Origin: an uncultured Dehalococcoidia bacterium
GTDB lineage: Bacteria; Chloroflexota; Dehalococcoidia; Lucifugimonadales; UBA1123
NCBI GenBank assembly: GCA_951812505.1
Contig: CATOSI010000004.1
Location: forward strand, 1-64,000
Length of the DNA: 64,000 bases
Direction: 5' to 3'
Shown here: piece after piece, positions 34,847 to 44,502 of the stretch
Position numbering within the stretch: the first letter of the stretch is position 1
How the letters are laid out: every line of letters starts with the position of its first letter
The notes under the pieces: model-generated
The model's database searches: none
What the model saw: the letters and a program-made list of their open reading frames with translations, nothing else
Told to the model about the DNA's origin: nothing
Position numbers and translations under genes: made by a program

Positions 34847-36958
34847 CTACTTGATCTCCGCGATGGTCTGCATTCCGTTCGCGCCTTCCACGCCGCCCAA
34901 CACTGTTGTGTAAGGGTATTCGATCCTGGACGCCCTGTATGCGTCCAACTTGGGAATCGTGAATAGCGGAACATAGGGAAGGTCTTCGGCAAGGTATTGC
35001 TGTATCTTGAAAACCTTCTCTCTGGCCGACTCTACGCTGGTTTCCGACAGCAGGCTGAAGGAAAGGTCGTCGAATTCGGGATTCGCGTATCCTCCCCAGT
35101 TGTAGCCGCCCTCTTCATTCTCGGGCGCGTGGCGCGAGTGGAAGAAGCCCTCCACGTAGTCCGGGAACAGCGAAAGGCTCCAGCCCAGCATCCACATATC
35201 CAGGTCTTCCTGAACCGTGTCACTGAACAGGTTATCCACTATGACGTTGAAGCCGACAAGGTTGGCGCGCGCGGGTATGCCTACGTCGTTCAGCCAGCGT
35301 TCTATCCAGATGGCGAAGGTCGCCCGCATCGGGTCGTAGCCCGAACTGGGCGCTATCAGCTGCAGCGTGGGAACCTCCGTACCGTCCGGCATCTTCAGGC
35401 CCTTGCCCTGATTGGCTACGAAGTTGCCGTCCTCGCTCATCTCCGGCTCTTCCTCGAACGTGAAGCCCGCGCTCTTGAGCAGTTCGACCGCCTGTGCCAG
35501 ACGCTCGGTTCTGTTCAGTCCCTTACCGAACTGCGGAACGTCCGCGTTGTACCAGAAGCCGTTGCCTTCAGGTACGACCGAGTACATCGGAATTGTCGAA
35601 TCCTGCAGAATCGTCTGTGACACGAATTCCTTGTCTATCAGTGTAGCCACCGCCTGCCGGAATTCCTTGTGGCTCATGGGCTCCTTGCGCGTGTTGAAAC
35701 CCATGTAGAACATTCCGTTGTCAGTGTTGGACACGATGGTCAGGTCTTCCGCCGCCCTGATGCGGTCCTGGAATCCCTTCTCCAGGCCGAGCGGGTTGAA
35801 CAGGAAGTCAATGTCTCCTTTGGTAAGCGCGAGTATTGCCGCGTCCTGATTGCCGTATATGCTGAACAGCGCGGTGTCAACGTGCGGTCCGACCTCGTAC
35901 TCCAGCGTCTTCGGGCCCTCCGCTTCGCCGTAGAAAGTGGATGTGTAGTCAATCCCTTCGTTCGTCTCCGAGTACGCCCCATTCTCGTATTCGGTTATGA
36001 CCGCACCCCTGAACGAATAGTTCGGGTCGGCTTCCTTCTCGAAGAAGGCGCCCGGCTCCCACTTGCTGAAAGTGAAGCCCCCCATCGTCGGCTCGCCGTC
36101 CGGCACGTGCGCGAACAGCGCCTCGATCTGCTGCTCTATCTCGCCCGCGCCCCTGGCCTCCTCCACGACCTCAGACCAGTAATGTTCCGGCATGATTCCC
36201 ATGAAGCCGAGGCCGAACTGCCACACGCTCAGGCCGGGCGTCTGCGGCTCCCCCTCGTCGTCCGTCGCCTTGAAGAACACCTTCAGTCTGTAGTCGTCCA
36301 GAGCTTCGACGTGGGAGACGAACGCGCTGTCCACCGCGCTCGCCCAGCCGGAGCCGAGTTGAAGGTCGAGGACCGTGTTCACGGTGAAAACCACGTCGTC
36401 CGCCGTCACCGGTTCTCCGTCGCTCCACTCTATCCCCTGTTTCATTGGGACTTCAGTAGTCCAGAACTCATCGCCGCCAATCGTCTCCTTGACCAGCTCG
36501 GTCGGGAAGTCCGACGCCACGCTCGGAATCCAGTCGAAACGCTGGTCTGAGTATGTGTACAGCGCGCCCGTGTTGTCCCCGATTACATATCCCGTCCAGA
36601 CAGACCCCCCGGGTCCGCCCACGTAGTTCCAATAGTTCCGCGTGATAGGCTCTTCGAAGAGGCCCATCTGGTAAATCGGCGGCCCGGACTCCATTCCAGT
36701 CGGGGCGGGTTCGGGCTCCTTCATCACCTCGACGATCTTCTCCACTTCGACAATTTTCTCGACCTCGACTGGCACCTCCACCATCACTTCCTTAACCACC
36801 TCCACCTCTTTCTCCACTTCGACTATCTTCTCGACTTCCACCGGCACCTCTACTGTCTTCACTACCTCGGTGGGTTCGTCCGAGCAGGCAAGAGCCAAGA
36901 CTATTACGATTGCCATTAGAGCCGGAAGTGTCCATATTCGTTTTCGGAGCAGTTTCAT
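34847..36958 (-). CDS. ABC transporter substrate-binding lipoprotein (SBP family 5)
   Basis: A 703-residue extracytoplasmic solute-binding protein and first gene of the importer operon. The signal peptide ends in a lipobox LALAC (Cys25). Residues 30-88 form a low-complexity stalk of VEVEK/VEVP units. The family 5 domain follows: NYWNYVGGPGG, DWIPSVASDFP, GIEWSDGEPVTADDVVFT and MGFNTRKEPMSHKEFRQAVATLIDKEFV are typical of peptide-binding DppA/OppA proteins. The start at 36958 has GGAGAGGA upstream; the frame continues to 37048 into a family A repeat. The ligand is not predictable. Confidence 0.92.
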   Translation of the reverse strand: MKLLRKRIWTLPALMAIVIVLALACSDEPTEVVKTVEVPVEVEKIVEVEKEVEVVKEVMVEVPVEVEKIVEVEKIVEVMKEPEPAPTGMESGPPIYQMGLFEEPITRNYWNYVGGPGGSVWTGYVIGDNTGALYTYSDQRFDWIPSVASDFPTELVKETIGGDEFWTTEVPMKQGIEWSDGEPVTADDVVFTVNTVLDLQLGSGWASAVDSAFVSHVEALDDYRLKVFFKATDDEGEPQTPGLSVWQFGLGFMGIMPEHYWSEVVEEARGAGEIEQQIEALFAHVPDGEPTMGGFTFSKWEPGAFFEKEADPNYSFRGAVITEYENGAYSETNEGIDYTSTFYGEAEGPKTLEYEVGPHVDTALFSIYGNQDAAILALTKGDIDFLFNPLGLEKGFQDRIRAAEDLTIVSNTDNGMFYMGFNTRKEPMSHKEFRQAVATLIDKEFVSQTILQDSTIPMYSVVPEGNGFWYNADVPQFGKGLNRTERLAQAVELLKSAGFTFEEEPEMSEDGNFVANQGKGLKMPDGTEVPTLQLIAPSSGYDPMRATFAIWIERWLNDVGIPARANLVGFNVIVDNLFSDTVQEDLDMWMLGWSLSLFPDYVEGFFHSRHAPENEEGGYNWGGYANPEFDDLSFSLLSETSVESAREKVFKIQQYLAEDLPYVPLFTIPKLDAYRASRIEYPYTTVLGGVEGANGMQTIAEIK
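36721..36870. repeat. in-gene repeat coding the VEVEK stalk
   Basis: Imperfect repeats of a unit that encodes VEVEK/IVEVE, giving a roughly 60-residue Val/Glu/Lys stalk between the lipid anchor and the ligand-binding domain. The repeat is visible in the DNA as recurring TCGACTT-type blocks on the plus strand. Confidence 0.7.
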
Positions 36959-37040
36959 CGTGAAGTCGTCCTCTCCCGCTGTATTTTTTCTGTCTTGTAT
37001 ATCTCTACTCGGATGCGCCGCTCTTGGATTCGACTCGCCT

Positions 37041-37170
37041 ACCGTCATTCCCGCGAAGGCGGGAATCCAAGGGTGGAGGGGCGGTCCACCCAGCTATGAA
37101 TTCGCCTATCTGCTCATCCACTCAGACCTCGGAGACGAAGTGGACCAGGGTTTCGCAAAGGTCTCCAAAG
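37041..37170. repeat. 130-bp direct repeat, copy 1
   Basis: Matches 38244-38373 with six mismatches by eye (about 95% identity). It starts with a family A inverted repeat and continues through GGTCCACCCA and ACTCAGACCTCGGAGACGAA to GGTTTCGCAAAGGTCTCC. The two copies flank the 37260-37997 gene in the same orientation. After this copy a second, decayed family A-like segment follows (to about 37230). Confidence 0.88.
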
Positions 37171-37259
37171 CCTGTCCTCGTGGAAACGGGGAGCGGGAAC
37201 CCCGAAGGGCTAGCCACCCGGCAATCCACGCCCTCGTGTGTGCGTTGTAGTGTTGTAGT

Positions 37260-37997
37260 TCAGTCGCTCCCGCCGGCAGGCGCGAGGGCCTGGAATCGTG
37301 TCTCCCCCGGCCCCGAACTCTTCTTCCGCGGCGGCAGTCCTCGAATTTTCTCAGCCATGTCCGATACCCGCTCCGGCTCCGACAGCGGGACCACTACTCC
37401 GTCAACTCCGGCGTCTCTTAACGCGGCAAGGCCGATTGCCGATACTTCGGCCGGCGCCTCGACCAGCACTGCTCCACCAACTGAAGCGCCCATACGCCGT
37501 ATAGCTACTAGGTCGCGGAATGCAATCTCCTTCAGACCTTCCGGCGGGCGACTCAGTGAGCCGTTTACTCCAAGCTCTCTCAGAGCCAGCGATGTCTCTC
37601 GATCAGCCGGTTCTGCCAAGGTCACAATGGTTGCGATGTCCGCTTCGCTGACAATCGCCGCCGGTGCACTGGACGGGTCTATTACGAAGAAGTCGCAACC
37701 CGCGCACACCAGCGTCTGCACGTCCACATCATTCAGGGAGCCGGGGCCGACACCCCAAATCAGGTCATCGCCGCAATCCAGTCCCTTTGCCGAGTCCACA
37801 TCATCCGAGTTGAGAATCACCGCGTCCACGATGTCACCGTTGATGGCGTTCAGATTGTCTGAAACGCTCGATGCCGACGCTGCTCCTATGAGTGCCATAC
37901 TGGGAGTTGCTTCCACCTTGGAAGCGAGCGCTCCGAATCCCAACGGCTGCTGCGACTGCTGACCCAGTTTCCTGATTAACTCAATCAATTTGCTCAT
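37260..37997 (-). CDS. hypothetical protein, TIM-barrel-like periodicity
   Basis: A 245-residue protein of no named family. It shows alternating hydrophobic strands and helices (MALIGAAS, DAVILNSDD, LIWGVGPG, DFFVIDPSS, IVTLAEPADR, GAVLVEAPAEV, DGVVVPLSEP) that fit a small alpha/beta barrel, with no obvious catalytic motif. There are no TM segments or signal peptide. The gene sits alone between two 130-bp direct repeats and is codirectional with the ABC importer downstream. Function unknown. Confidence 0.65.
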   Translation of the reverse strand: MSKLIELIRKLGQQSQQPLGFGALASKVEATPSMALIGAASASSVSDNLNAINGDIVDAVILNSDDVDSAKGLDCGDDLIWGVGPGSLNDVDVQTLVCAGCDFFVIDPSSAPAAIVSEADIATIVTLAEPADRETSLALRELGVNGSLSRPPEGLKEIAFRDLVAIRRMGASVGGAVLVEAPAEVSAIGLAALRDAGVDGVVVPLSEPERVSDMAEKIRGLPPRKKSSGPGETRFQALAPAGGSD

Positions 37998-38516
37998 ATT
38001 CGTGTAGAGTCCTCCACGTTGTCTCCCAGTATGTTTCCTGAACGCGATTCTAATTGGTAATCCCCGAGTTCTTCAAGCACCGGCGTCAGGCGAAACATAC
38101 GGCCCGAGCGCCGTCGCTGGATACCAGGACGGACGCAACTCTTCTGTACGCGCTGTCGTAAGTTCAGGGTCTGAGCAAAGTTACTACTCCAAGCTTCCGG
38201 GATACGATTCGTCATTCCCGCGAAGGGAGACCATTGCATAGCTACCGTCATTCCCGCGAAGGCGGGAATCCAGGGGTGGAGGGGCGGTCCACCCAACTAT
38301 GAATTTGCCTATCTACTCATCCACTCAGACCTCGGAGACGAAGTGGACCATGGTTTCGCAAAGGTCTCCGAAGGCGGGAATCCAGTGCGCGGTTGCAGAC
38401 GAAACGACACTAATGCCGACCTTGCACAGGTGCTGTCGCAAGTCCGGCATTCTTGACTGCGCTTTCGGGCGTATGCTAGCTTTTTCTTGACATTCAGAGT
38501 CGAAAAGGCTGTGATT
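37998..38516. repeat. 519-bp gap with the second 130-bp direct repeat
   Basis: No gene is seen. It contains a partial family A element near 38212, the second copy of the 130-bp direct repeat at 38244-38373 and, at its 3' end, a candidate promoter for the leuS leader. Confidence 0.8.
38487..38515 (+). promoter_or_regulatory. candidate promoter of the leuS leader
   Basis: TTGACA (38487-38492), a 17-base spacer and TGTGAT (38510-38515). The -35 is perfect and the -10 weak (4 of 6). Transcription would start just before the T-box stem I. Confidence 0.5.
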
Positions 38517-38741
38517 GGGAGTAGTAGAGGGAATGTCGGCTTTAGAGAGTCGGGGACGCTGAAATCCCGGCGCATGGCCTCCCTTGAACTCGCCCATGAG
38601 CCTCCGTCCTGAGCCATATAGGTGGGTAGGGGCGGGCGGAATGCGCCGTTATCGCAAAATGAGCGTCCGCGAATAGTGGAAACTAGGGTGGTACCGCGGG
38701 TCAGAATTTCAGCCCGTCCCTTGATTGGGGCGGGTTTTTTC
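38517..38741 (+). promoter_or_regulatory. T-box leader, leucine specifier (CUC)
   Basis: A T-box riboswitch that senses uncharged tRNA-Leu and controls leuS by antitermination. Stem I contains the AGAGAG and CGCTGAAATCCC apical segments. The specifier loop reads GAACTC, giving CTC (Leu) at 38589-38591. The canonical T-box sequence AGGGTGGTACCGCG is at 38685-38698. The terminator follows: AGCCCGTCCC, a short loop, GGGGCGGG and six T's (38711-38740). The start codon of leuS lies 60 bases further on. Confidence 0.95.
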
Positions 38742-38800
38742 GTTTCGGCGATGGTTCATTTTCACCCAGCAACCATTCGGCATATAGGAGTACAAAGGCC

Positions 38801-41269
38801 ATGACAACCGTTGAGCAGTCTCGAACCGCATATGGTCACCGGGAAATGCAGACAAAGTGGCAGGAGCGCTGGGAGAGAGACGCCATCTACAAGGTGGATG
38901 ACGACGACCCAAGACCCAAGTGGTATGAGCTTCACATGTATCCGTACCCGTCCGGCGACCTGCACATAGGTCACTGGTACGCGATGTCCGGAGCCGACGC
39001 TCGTGCCCGCTTCATGCGAATGAAAGGCTACAACGTACTCCACCCCATGGGCTTCGACTCGTTCGGGCTCAACGCCGAAAACGCCGCAATCAACAATGAC
39101 ATCCATCCACATAAGTGGACGATGTCGAATATCGAGAATATGCGCCGTCAGCTCCGGTCCATGGGGCCCATGTACGACTGGGACCGTGAGGTCGTCACCT
39201 GCACCCCCGACTACTACAAGTGGAACCAGTGGTTCTTCCTGAAGCTATATGAGAATGGGTTGGCCTATCGCTCCGACGCGCCGGTCAACTGGTGTCCATC
39301 GTGCCAGACGGTACTCGCGAACGAACAAGTGATAGATGGCGAATGCGAGCGTTGTGATTCCCTGGTCGAGCAGCGAAACATGGAACAGTGGTTCTTCAGA
39401 ATCACAGAATATGCCGAAGAACTGCTGGACAACTCCAAGATGGAGTGGCCTGAGCGTATAAACCTGATGCAGACCAACTGGATTGGTCGCTCCCAGGGTG
39501 TCGAGATTGAATTCGACATATCCGAATACGGCTTGGAGCAGGACTCCGTCCGCACCTTCACAACCAGAATAGATACCGTGTACGGCGTCACTTTCGTAGT
39601 GTTCGCGCCCGAGCATCCCCTGGTTCCGGCCCTGACGACCAAAGAACATCGCACCGAGGTTGAGGAATACATTCGACAGGCGCGTCTTCAAACCGAAATC
39701 GAGCGTCTCTCCACCGAGAAAGAAAAGACCGGCGTGTTCACCGGCGCGTATGCGGTCAATAAGCTGAACGGCGAGCGCGTGCCGATTCTGGTCGCCGACT
39801 ACGTTCTGCTCAGCTACGGCACCGGCGTCGTCATGGGCGTTCCTGCCCACGACCAACGAGACTTCGTCTTCGCCAAAAAATATGACTTGCCCATCAGGGT
39901 CGTCATCGCCCCGCCCGACTGGGACGGTACAGACCTCGAGGAGGCCTACATACCCGAGGGGACGCAGGTCAACTCCGCCCAATTCGACGGCCTTCCCAGC
40001 TCCGAGGGCATGGACAAGATAGCCGACCACATCGAAGAGAACGGCTGGGGACAGCGCGAGGTCAACTACCGGATGCGCGACTGGCTGATCAGCCGCCAAC
40101 GCTACTGGGGCACGCCGATACCCGTAGTGTACTGCGAACGCTGTGGCGAGACCCCGGTCCCCGAATCCGACCTGCCCGTTCTGCTTCCCGAAGATGCGGA
40201 GTTCCTGCCCACCGGCGACTCTCCACTGGCCGTAAACGAGGATTTCGTCAACACGACCTGCCCCGACTGCGGCGCCCCCGCGAAGCGAGAGACCGACACG
40301 ATGGACACGTTCGTTGACTCGTCCTGGTACTTCCTGCGCTACGCCAGCCCCAACTTCGAGGACGGCCCCTTCGACCCCGATGTGCTGAACCTCTGGAATC
40401 CCGTTGACCAGTACACGGGAGGCGTCGAGCACGCGGTGATGCACCTGCTTTACGCCCGCTTCTTCGTGAAAGCGTTGCGCGACATGGGAATGCTGAACTT
40501 CGACGAGCCCTTCGTGCGCTTGCTGAACCAGGGCACCATACTCCACAACGGCCAGAAGATGAGCAAGTCCCGCGGCAACGTCATAGCGCCCGACGACTAC
40601 GTTGGCGACCTCGGCTCCGATGTGGTCCGCACCTACCTGATGTTCATGGGCCCCTGGGAGCGAGGCGGCGACTGGAGCGACGGCGGCATCAACGGCGTCG
40701 CTCGCTGGACGAACCGCGTCTGGGACATCTGTAACCGGGACGCGCGCATTCTCGACGACCTGCCCACGGACGCAGACTCCGTGCGCGACCTCCGCCGCGA
40801 CCTGCACAAGACCATCCGCAGGGTGGGGGAGGATGTAGAGAGCTTCAAGTTCAACACAGCGATAGCCGCCATGATGGAATTCTCCAATACGCTGAACCAG
40901 TCCTGGGACAGAAAGGACATCGACTCCGAAGTCTGGAGCGAGTCCCTGAAGAGCCTTGTCAGGATGATGTCGCCGATCACTCCGTTCCTGTCCGAGGAAC
41001 TGTGGGAGAAGCTGGGACAACAGTACAGCGTCCACCAGCAGGACTGGCCCGACTGGGACCCCGAACTTGCCGCCGACGAGATGATAACCCTCGTCGTTCA
41101 GGTCAACGGCAGACTGCGCGACCGCATAGAAGTCCCCGCCGACATATCCGAACAGGACGCACAGGAAAAGGCGCTGGCCTCCGCCCGCGTCAAGACGCAC
41201 ACGGAGGGAAAGACCGTCCGCCGCGTGATATACGTCCCAAGCCGCCTAGTCAACGTGGTGGCAACTTAG
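38801..41269 (+). CDS. leuS: leucyl-tRNA synthetase
   Basis: A class I synthetase of 822 residues. The HIGH motif is PSGDLHIGHWY, the CP1 editing domain includes the TTRIDTVYGVTF segment, and KMSKSRGNVIAP is the KMSKS loop. The zinc-binding cysteines are seen as CPSC and CERC. The C-terminal anticodon-binding and DUF domains end in a normal way. Expression is expected to respond to leucine tRNA charging through the T-box upstream. The opposite strand carries a long spurious frame. Confidence 0.98.
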   Translation: MTTVEQSRTAYGHREMQTKWQERWERDAIYKVDDDDPRPKWYELHMYPYPSGDLHIGHWYAMSGADARARFMRMKGYNVLHPMGFDSFGLNAENAAINNDIHPHKWTMSNIENMRRQLRSMGPMYDWDREVVTCTPDYYKWNQWFFLKLYENGLAYRSDAPVNWCPSCQTVLANEQVIDGECERCDSLVEQRNMEQWFFRITEYAEELLDNSKMEWPERINLMQTNWIGRSQGVEIEFDISEYGLEQDSVRTFTTRIDTVYGVTFVVFAPEHPLVPALTTKEHRTEVEEYIRQARLQTEIERLSTEKEKTGVFTGAYAVNKLNGERVPILVADYVLLSYGTGVVMGVPAHDQRDFVFAKKYDLPIRVVIAPPDWDGTDLEEAYIPEGTQVNSAQFDGLPSSEGMDKIADHIEENGWGQREVNYRMRDWLISRQRYWGTPIPVVYCERCGETPVPESDLPVLLPEDAEFLPTGDSPLAVNEDFVNTTCPDCGAPAKRETDTMDTFVDSSWYFLRYASPNFEDGPFDPDVLNLWNPVDQYTGGVEHAVMHLLYARFFVKALRDMGMLNFDEPFVRLLNQGTILHNGQKMSKSRGNVIAPDDYVGDLGSDVVRTYLMFMGPWERGGDWSDGGINGVARWTNRVWDICNRDARILDDLPTDADSVRDLRRDLHKTIRRVGEDVESFKFNTAIAAMMEFSNTLNQSWDRKDIDSEVWSESLKSLVRMMSPITPFLSEELWEKLGQQYSVHQQDWPDWDPELAADEMITLVVQVNGRLRDRIEVPADISEQDAQEKALASARVKTHTEGKTVRRVIYVPSRLVNVVAT

Positions 41270-41319
41270 AAACTATCTCAAGACCCTGCGCGGGCAGTGG
41301 AAAAGAAGCGTAGGGTCGC

Positions 41320-41420
41320 CTCCTCTCCATGAAGGGAGAGGATTGAGGTGAGGGTGAACTGCAATTCAGTCATTCCCGCGAAGGCGGGAATCCAGGGGGT
41401 TGTGGGTGGTTTGAATATGT
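41320..41420. repeat. family B followed by family A
   Basis: CCTCTCC-loop-GGGAGAGG with GTGAGGGTGAA tail (41320-41360), then CATTCCCGCGAAGGCGGGAA with a G-rich tail (41369-41420). This is again the B-then-A order. It lies between leuS and the convergent oxidoreductase gene. Confidence 0.8.
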
Positions 41421-41444
41421 CAGACACAACTGGATGCAGACCCC

Positions 41445-42620
41445 CTACGCAATCACCTTGAAATTATACTGCGTAGTATTCATCGCGCCCTCCGCGAACC
41501 GGCCCATCCGCAGCGCGGATATATCCACCAGCTTCGACTCGCCCTCCAGCATCAGCTCCGCCATGCACACCCCTACAGCTGGCGCCAGCTTGAACCCGTG
41601 CCCGCTGAACCCGGTGCAGATGTACAGGCCCTCGATCCCGTCAACCCTGTCCATCACCGGATGAAGGTCCGGAGTAGTCGTGTAAAGACCTGCGTAGCCG
41701 TGCGCCAGTTGCCCCTCCTCGATGCCGGGTATCCGCCTTGAGAGACGCTCCCAGATATCCATCGTGAAGTCAGTGCTCGCCCGCTGATTGTACGTGTCCG
41801 GGTCAACCTCCGACTCCCGGTTCCCGTTCCCCACCAGCGTCAGGTTGTCCGCCTCCGGCCTGAAATAGATCAGGTTCGTCATATCTCCGCCGCCCGGATG
41901 AAACCCGATGCCCGTCTCCGACCGCCGTATGAAGATCACCTCGTGTCGAGTCGGCATAAGCGGCAGTTCGATCCCCAGATGCTTGAGGAACCGCGACGAC
42001 CACGGCCCTGTCGCTATCACCGCCGTGTCCGTCTCATACGTCTCGTCCGCCGTCCTGACCGCAGTCACGCGCCCGTCCGAGCACACAACCTCCACCGCCG
42101 GAGACTCCAGTTCCATCGAGGCTCCCAACTCTCGCGCACGCGAGACGTACGCCAGCGCTGTCCCCGATGCGTCCCCGTGTCCCGACTGCGCTTCCCACGC
42201 GAAATGCTCATCCTCCCCGTAGTGGAACGCCGGTGCCAGTTCACGCGCCTCCATGTAGCTCACGATTCGAGTGTCGATTCCCACCCGCTGCTGCATTTCG
42301 ATGTTGTGAAAGAAGCCGTCCGCCTCCGAGTCCGGCGCAAATACCATGTATCCCGTGTGAACGAATCCCGGCTCGCCGTCTCCTCCCACCACCTCATGCC
42401 AGTTCTGGAAGATGCGAAGACTCTCCCACGCCAGCCGAGCGTTGACCTCGGTTGAGTAGTGCATCCGAATCGCGCCCGACGAACGACCCGTCGAACCCGA
42501 TCCCAGCGTGTCGCGCTCCAGCAGAACGGGCCCCTGCACCCCTCGCGACGCAAGGTTGTGCAGGATGCTCGCGCCCATTACTCCGCCGCCTATGACAACA
42601 GCCTCAGTTGTAACTGCCAT
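41445..42620 (-). CDS. FAD-dependent oxidoreductase, DAO/sarcosine-oxidase-beta-like
   Basis: A 391-residue DAO-family flavoprotein. The N-terminal FAD dinucleotide-binding motif is AVVIGGGVMGASILHNLASRG and the ATG motif is VIATGPWSSRFL. The C-terminal YTTTPDLHPVMDRVDGIEGLYICTGFSGHGFKLAP is the classic glycine/sarcosine oxidase signature. It probably oxidises a secondary or tertiary amine (sarcosine, dimethylglycine or an amino acid). The ATG at 42620 gives a normal N-terminus; the frame upstream to 42695 shows none. It diverges from leuB with an 80-base gap. Confidence 0.88.
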   Translation of the reverse strand: MAVTTEAVVIGGGVMGASILHNLASRGVQGPVLLERDTLGSGSTGRSSGAIRMHYSTEVNARLAWESLRIFQNWHEVVGGDGEPGFVHTGYMVFAPDSEADGFFHNIEMQQRVGIDTRIVSYMEARELAPAFHYGEDEHFAWEAQSGHGDASGTALAYVSRARELGASMELESPAVEVVCSDGRVTAVRTADETYETDTAVIATGPWSSRFLKHLGIELPLMPTRHEVIFIRRSETGIGFHPGGGDMTNLIYFRPEADNLTLVGNGNRESEVDPDTYNQRASTDFTMDIWERLSRRIPGIEEGQLAHGYAGLYTTTPDLHPVMDRVDGIEGLYICTGFSGHGFKLAPAVGVCMAELMLEGESKLVDISALRMGRFAEGAMNTTQYNFKVIA

Positions 42621-42700
42621 TTCAGTGAGCCTTTCACGGTGATTTGCCTGTATAATACGCGCGGCGCGCCGCCGATACAAACCAAGGAGATTCACTCAAA

Positions 42701-43798
42701 ATGGAATACAAGATAGCCGTCCTGCCCGGAGATGGAATTGGTCCCGAGGTAATCGCCGAGTCCATCAAGGTCCTGAACGCCGTCGGCAGACGATTTGGCC
42801 ACTCTTTCGAGCTTGAACGCGGCAGAATTGGCGGTAACGCCATTGACGACTTCGGCACCCCCTTGCCGGACGAGACCGTCGAGCTCTGCAACGACTCCGA
42901 CGCCATCCTGTTCGGAGCGGTCGGCGGCCCCAAGTGGGATGACCCCGAAGCCACCGTCCGCCCCGAGGACGGCATCCTCGCCATCCGCAAGAGCCTTGGC
43001 CTGTTTGCCAACCTGCGCCCCGTCAAGGTCTATCCCGCTCTCATCAACTCCAGCCCCATCAAGCCCTCTCTGCTTGAGGGCGTGGACATGATCGTGCTCC
43101 GAGAGCTGACAGGCGGACTCTACTTTGCCCAGCCCAAGCGCAGGTGGGAAGATGAGAGCGGACGCATGGGCGTTGACACCCTCCACTACACCGAGCATGA
43201 GATAGAGCGAATCGTCCGCGTCGCCTTCGAGCTCGCTATGGGAAGAGACAAGCGTCTGACCAGCGTTGACAAGGCCAACGTCCTTGAGACCTCCAGGCTG
43301 TGGCGGCAGGTCACCGAGGAAGTCCACGAAGACTACCCCGAGGTCGAACTGGAGCACGTCCTGGTTGACGCCGCTGCGATGGCTCTGGTCCGAAATCCGG
43401 CGGGATACGACGTCATAGTCGCCGAGAACATGTTCGGCGACATCCTTACCGACGAGGCGTCAGTCCTCTCCGGCTCCATGGGTATGCAGCCCTCAGCCTC
43501 GCTGGCCGGTCTGCCAGGAGTAACCGACAACGCCGACGAAGCCGTCAGCCTCTACGAGCCCATCCACGGCTCCGCTCCCGACATAGCGGGGCAGGGGATA
43601 GCCAACCCAATCGGCATGATACTCAGCATGGCCATGATGCTCCGCCACTCATTCGGCCTCGAGGACGAGGCTATGGCCGTCGAGCAGGCCGTCGAGGGCG
43701 TGCTTTCCGAGGGCTACCGCACACCCGACATCGCTGCCGACGGCGGCGACGTCATAGGTACCGACCGCATGGGCACCATCCTGGCCGGAAGGGTATAA
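42701..43798 (+). CDS. leuB: 3-isopropylmalate dehydrogenase
   Basis: LeuB, third step of leucine synthesis. It begins [22 protein letters not shown] and has substrate-binding arginines in [11 protein letters not shown] and [11 protein letters not shown]. Metal-binding aspartates lie in the [22 protein letters not shown] segment and the nucleotide loop is [24 protein letters not shown]. At 365 residues it is complete. Other leu genes are absent; TATAAT at 42651-42656 precedes it. With the T-box on leuS, two leucine functions lie close together. Confidence 0.97.
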   Translation: MEYKIAVLPGDGIGPEVIAESIKVLNAVGRRFGHSFELERGRIGGNAIDDFGTPLPDETVELCNDSDAILFGAVGGPKWDDPEATVRPEDGILAIRKSLGLFANLRPVKVYPALINSSPIKPSLLEGVDMIVLRELTGGLYFAQPKRRWEDESGRMGVDTLHYTEHEIERIVRVAFELAMGRDKRLTSVDKANVLETSRLWRQVTEEVHEDYPEVELEHVLVDAAAMALVRNPAGYDVIVAENMFGDILTDEASVLSGSMGMQPSASLAGLPGVTDNADEAVSLYEPIHGSAPDIAGQGIANPIGMILSMAMMLRHSFGLEDEAMAVEQAVEGVLSEGYRTPDIAADGGDVIGTDRMGTILAGRV

Positions 43799-43866
43799 AT
43801 ACACCGCAACAAAAAGACGGGCTGGAGCATCCGCCTCATTTTGGAATGCAGCGCCGGTGCCCAGCC

Positions 43867-44325
43867 CTATAGCCCCTGAACTTCCTCCACCTCCCCGAAC
43901 TCCAATGTCTCCCCGGGCCCGGCTCCCATCCAGCCCTCTCCGATGTCCCTCCGGTCGTTGTTGCCACTCTCGACTCGCTTCACCACCTTTACCCCCAGCC
44001 TCGCCAGCATCGAGTCAATCTGACCTATCGAATCGCCTATTTCTTCCGAATAAACCGACATATTGACCAGACGAGTCCTCATCTGCAGCAAGTCTCCCGT
44101 GAACGTCAGCGCCATCTCCACCCCCGCCAGGTTGAGTCCCAGGTCATCCACGAAGTGCTTGATCAGCCTGAGCCGCGCGATGTCCTCGTCCGAGTAAGTA
44201 CGCAGCGTCCCAATCCGCGGAGGCGCGACGAATCCCGCCCGCTCATACTTGCGAAGCGTCTGAGGGTGCATATCCAGCGTTTCCGCCACCATGCTGATCA
44301 GGTACATTCCGCGCGTCTGTCTCAT
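43867..44325 (-). CDS. MerR-family regulator, HspR-like
   Basis: A 152-residue regulator. The MerR winged-helix domain matches HspR closely: MYLISMVAETLDMHPQTLRKYERAGFV, then RTYSDEDIARLRLIKHFVDDLGLNLAGVEMAL. HspR represses chaperone genes through HAIR elements (CTTGAGT-N7-ACTCAAG). The C-terminal part here is longer and acidic. No dnaK operon is adjacent and no HAIR-type palindrome was seen nearby. The gene faces away from a 70-residue protein gene with a strong promoter, so regulation of that gene or itself is plausible. The start at 44325 is the best match to family length. Confidence 0.8.
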   Translation of the reverse strand: MRQTRGMYLISMVAETLDMHPQTLRKYERAGFVAPPRIGTLRTYSDEDIARLRLIKHFVDDLGLNLAGVEMALTFTGDLLQMRTRLVNMSVYSEEIGDSIGQIDSMLARLGVKVVKRVESGNNDRRDIGEGWMGAGPGETLEFGEVEEVQGL

Positions 44326-44410
44326 CACATATCTCCACTGGCCGTTATGTGAATTCAATCCGGGCAACCATGATGCTGGTTGGCCTCTGCAACCATCCTG
44401 TGAGAATTAG

Positions 44411-44431
44411 GGTGAAGGCTCAGCCTTCACC
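44411..44431. promoter_or_regulatory. 21-bp perfect palindrome between divergent genes
   Basis: GGTGAAGGCT (44411-44420), one base, then AGCCTTCACC (44422-44431). It lies between the HspR-like start and the promoter at 44503. It could be an operator or a terminator-like hairpin; there is no T-run. Confidence 0.4.
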
Positions 44432-44502
44432 AGCTTGTTATATAGCGTGGCAAGTGCAGTGTCAAGCGCGTATCCGTGAAGTGATTCACAAAATATACAG
44501 AC

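Noticed and set aside
37041-38373. CRISPR or transposon made of the 130-bp repeats
   Set aside because: Only two copies, no spacers, no transposase and no terminal inverted repeats or target duplication could be seen.
39245-41200. 651-residue reading frame on the minus strand opposite leuS
   Set aside because: It is the antisense shadow of a well-conserved synthetase with GC-rich third positions; it has no family motif or ribosome-binding site.
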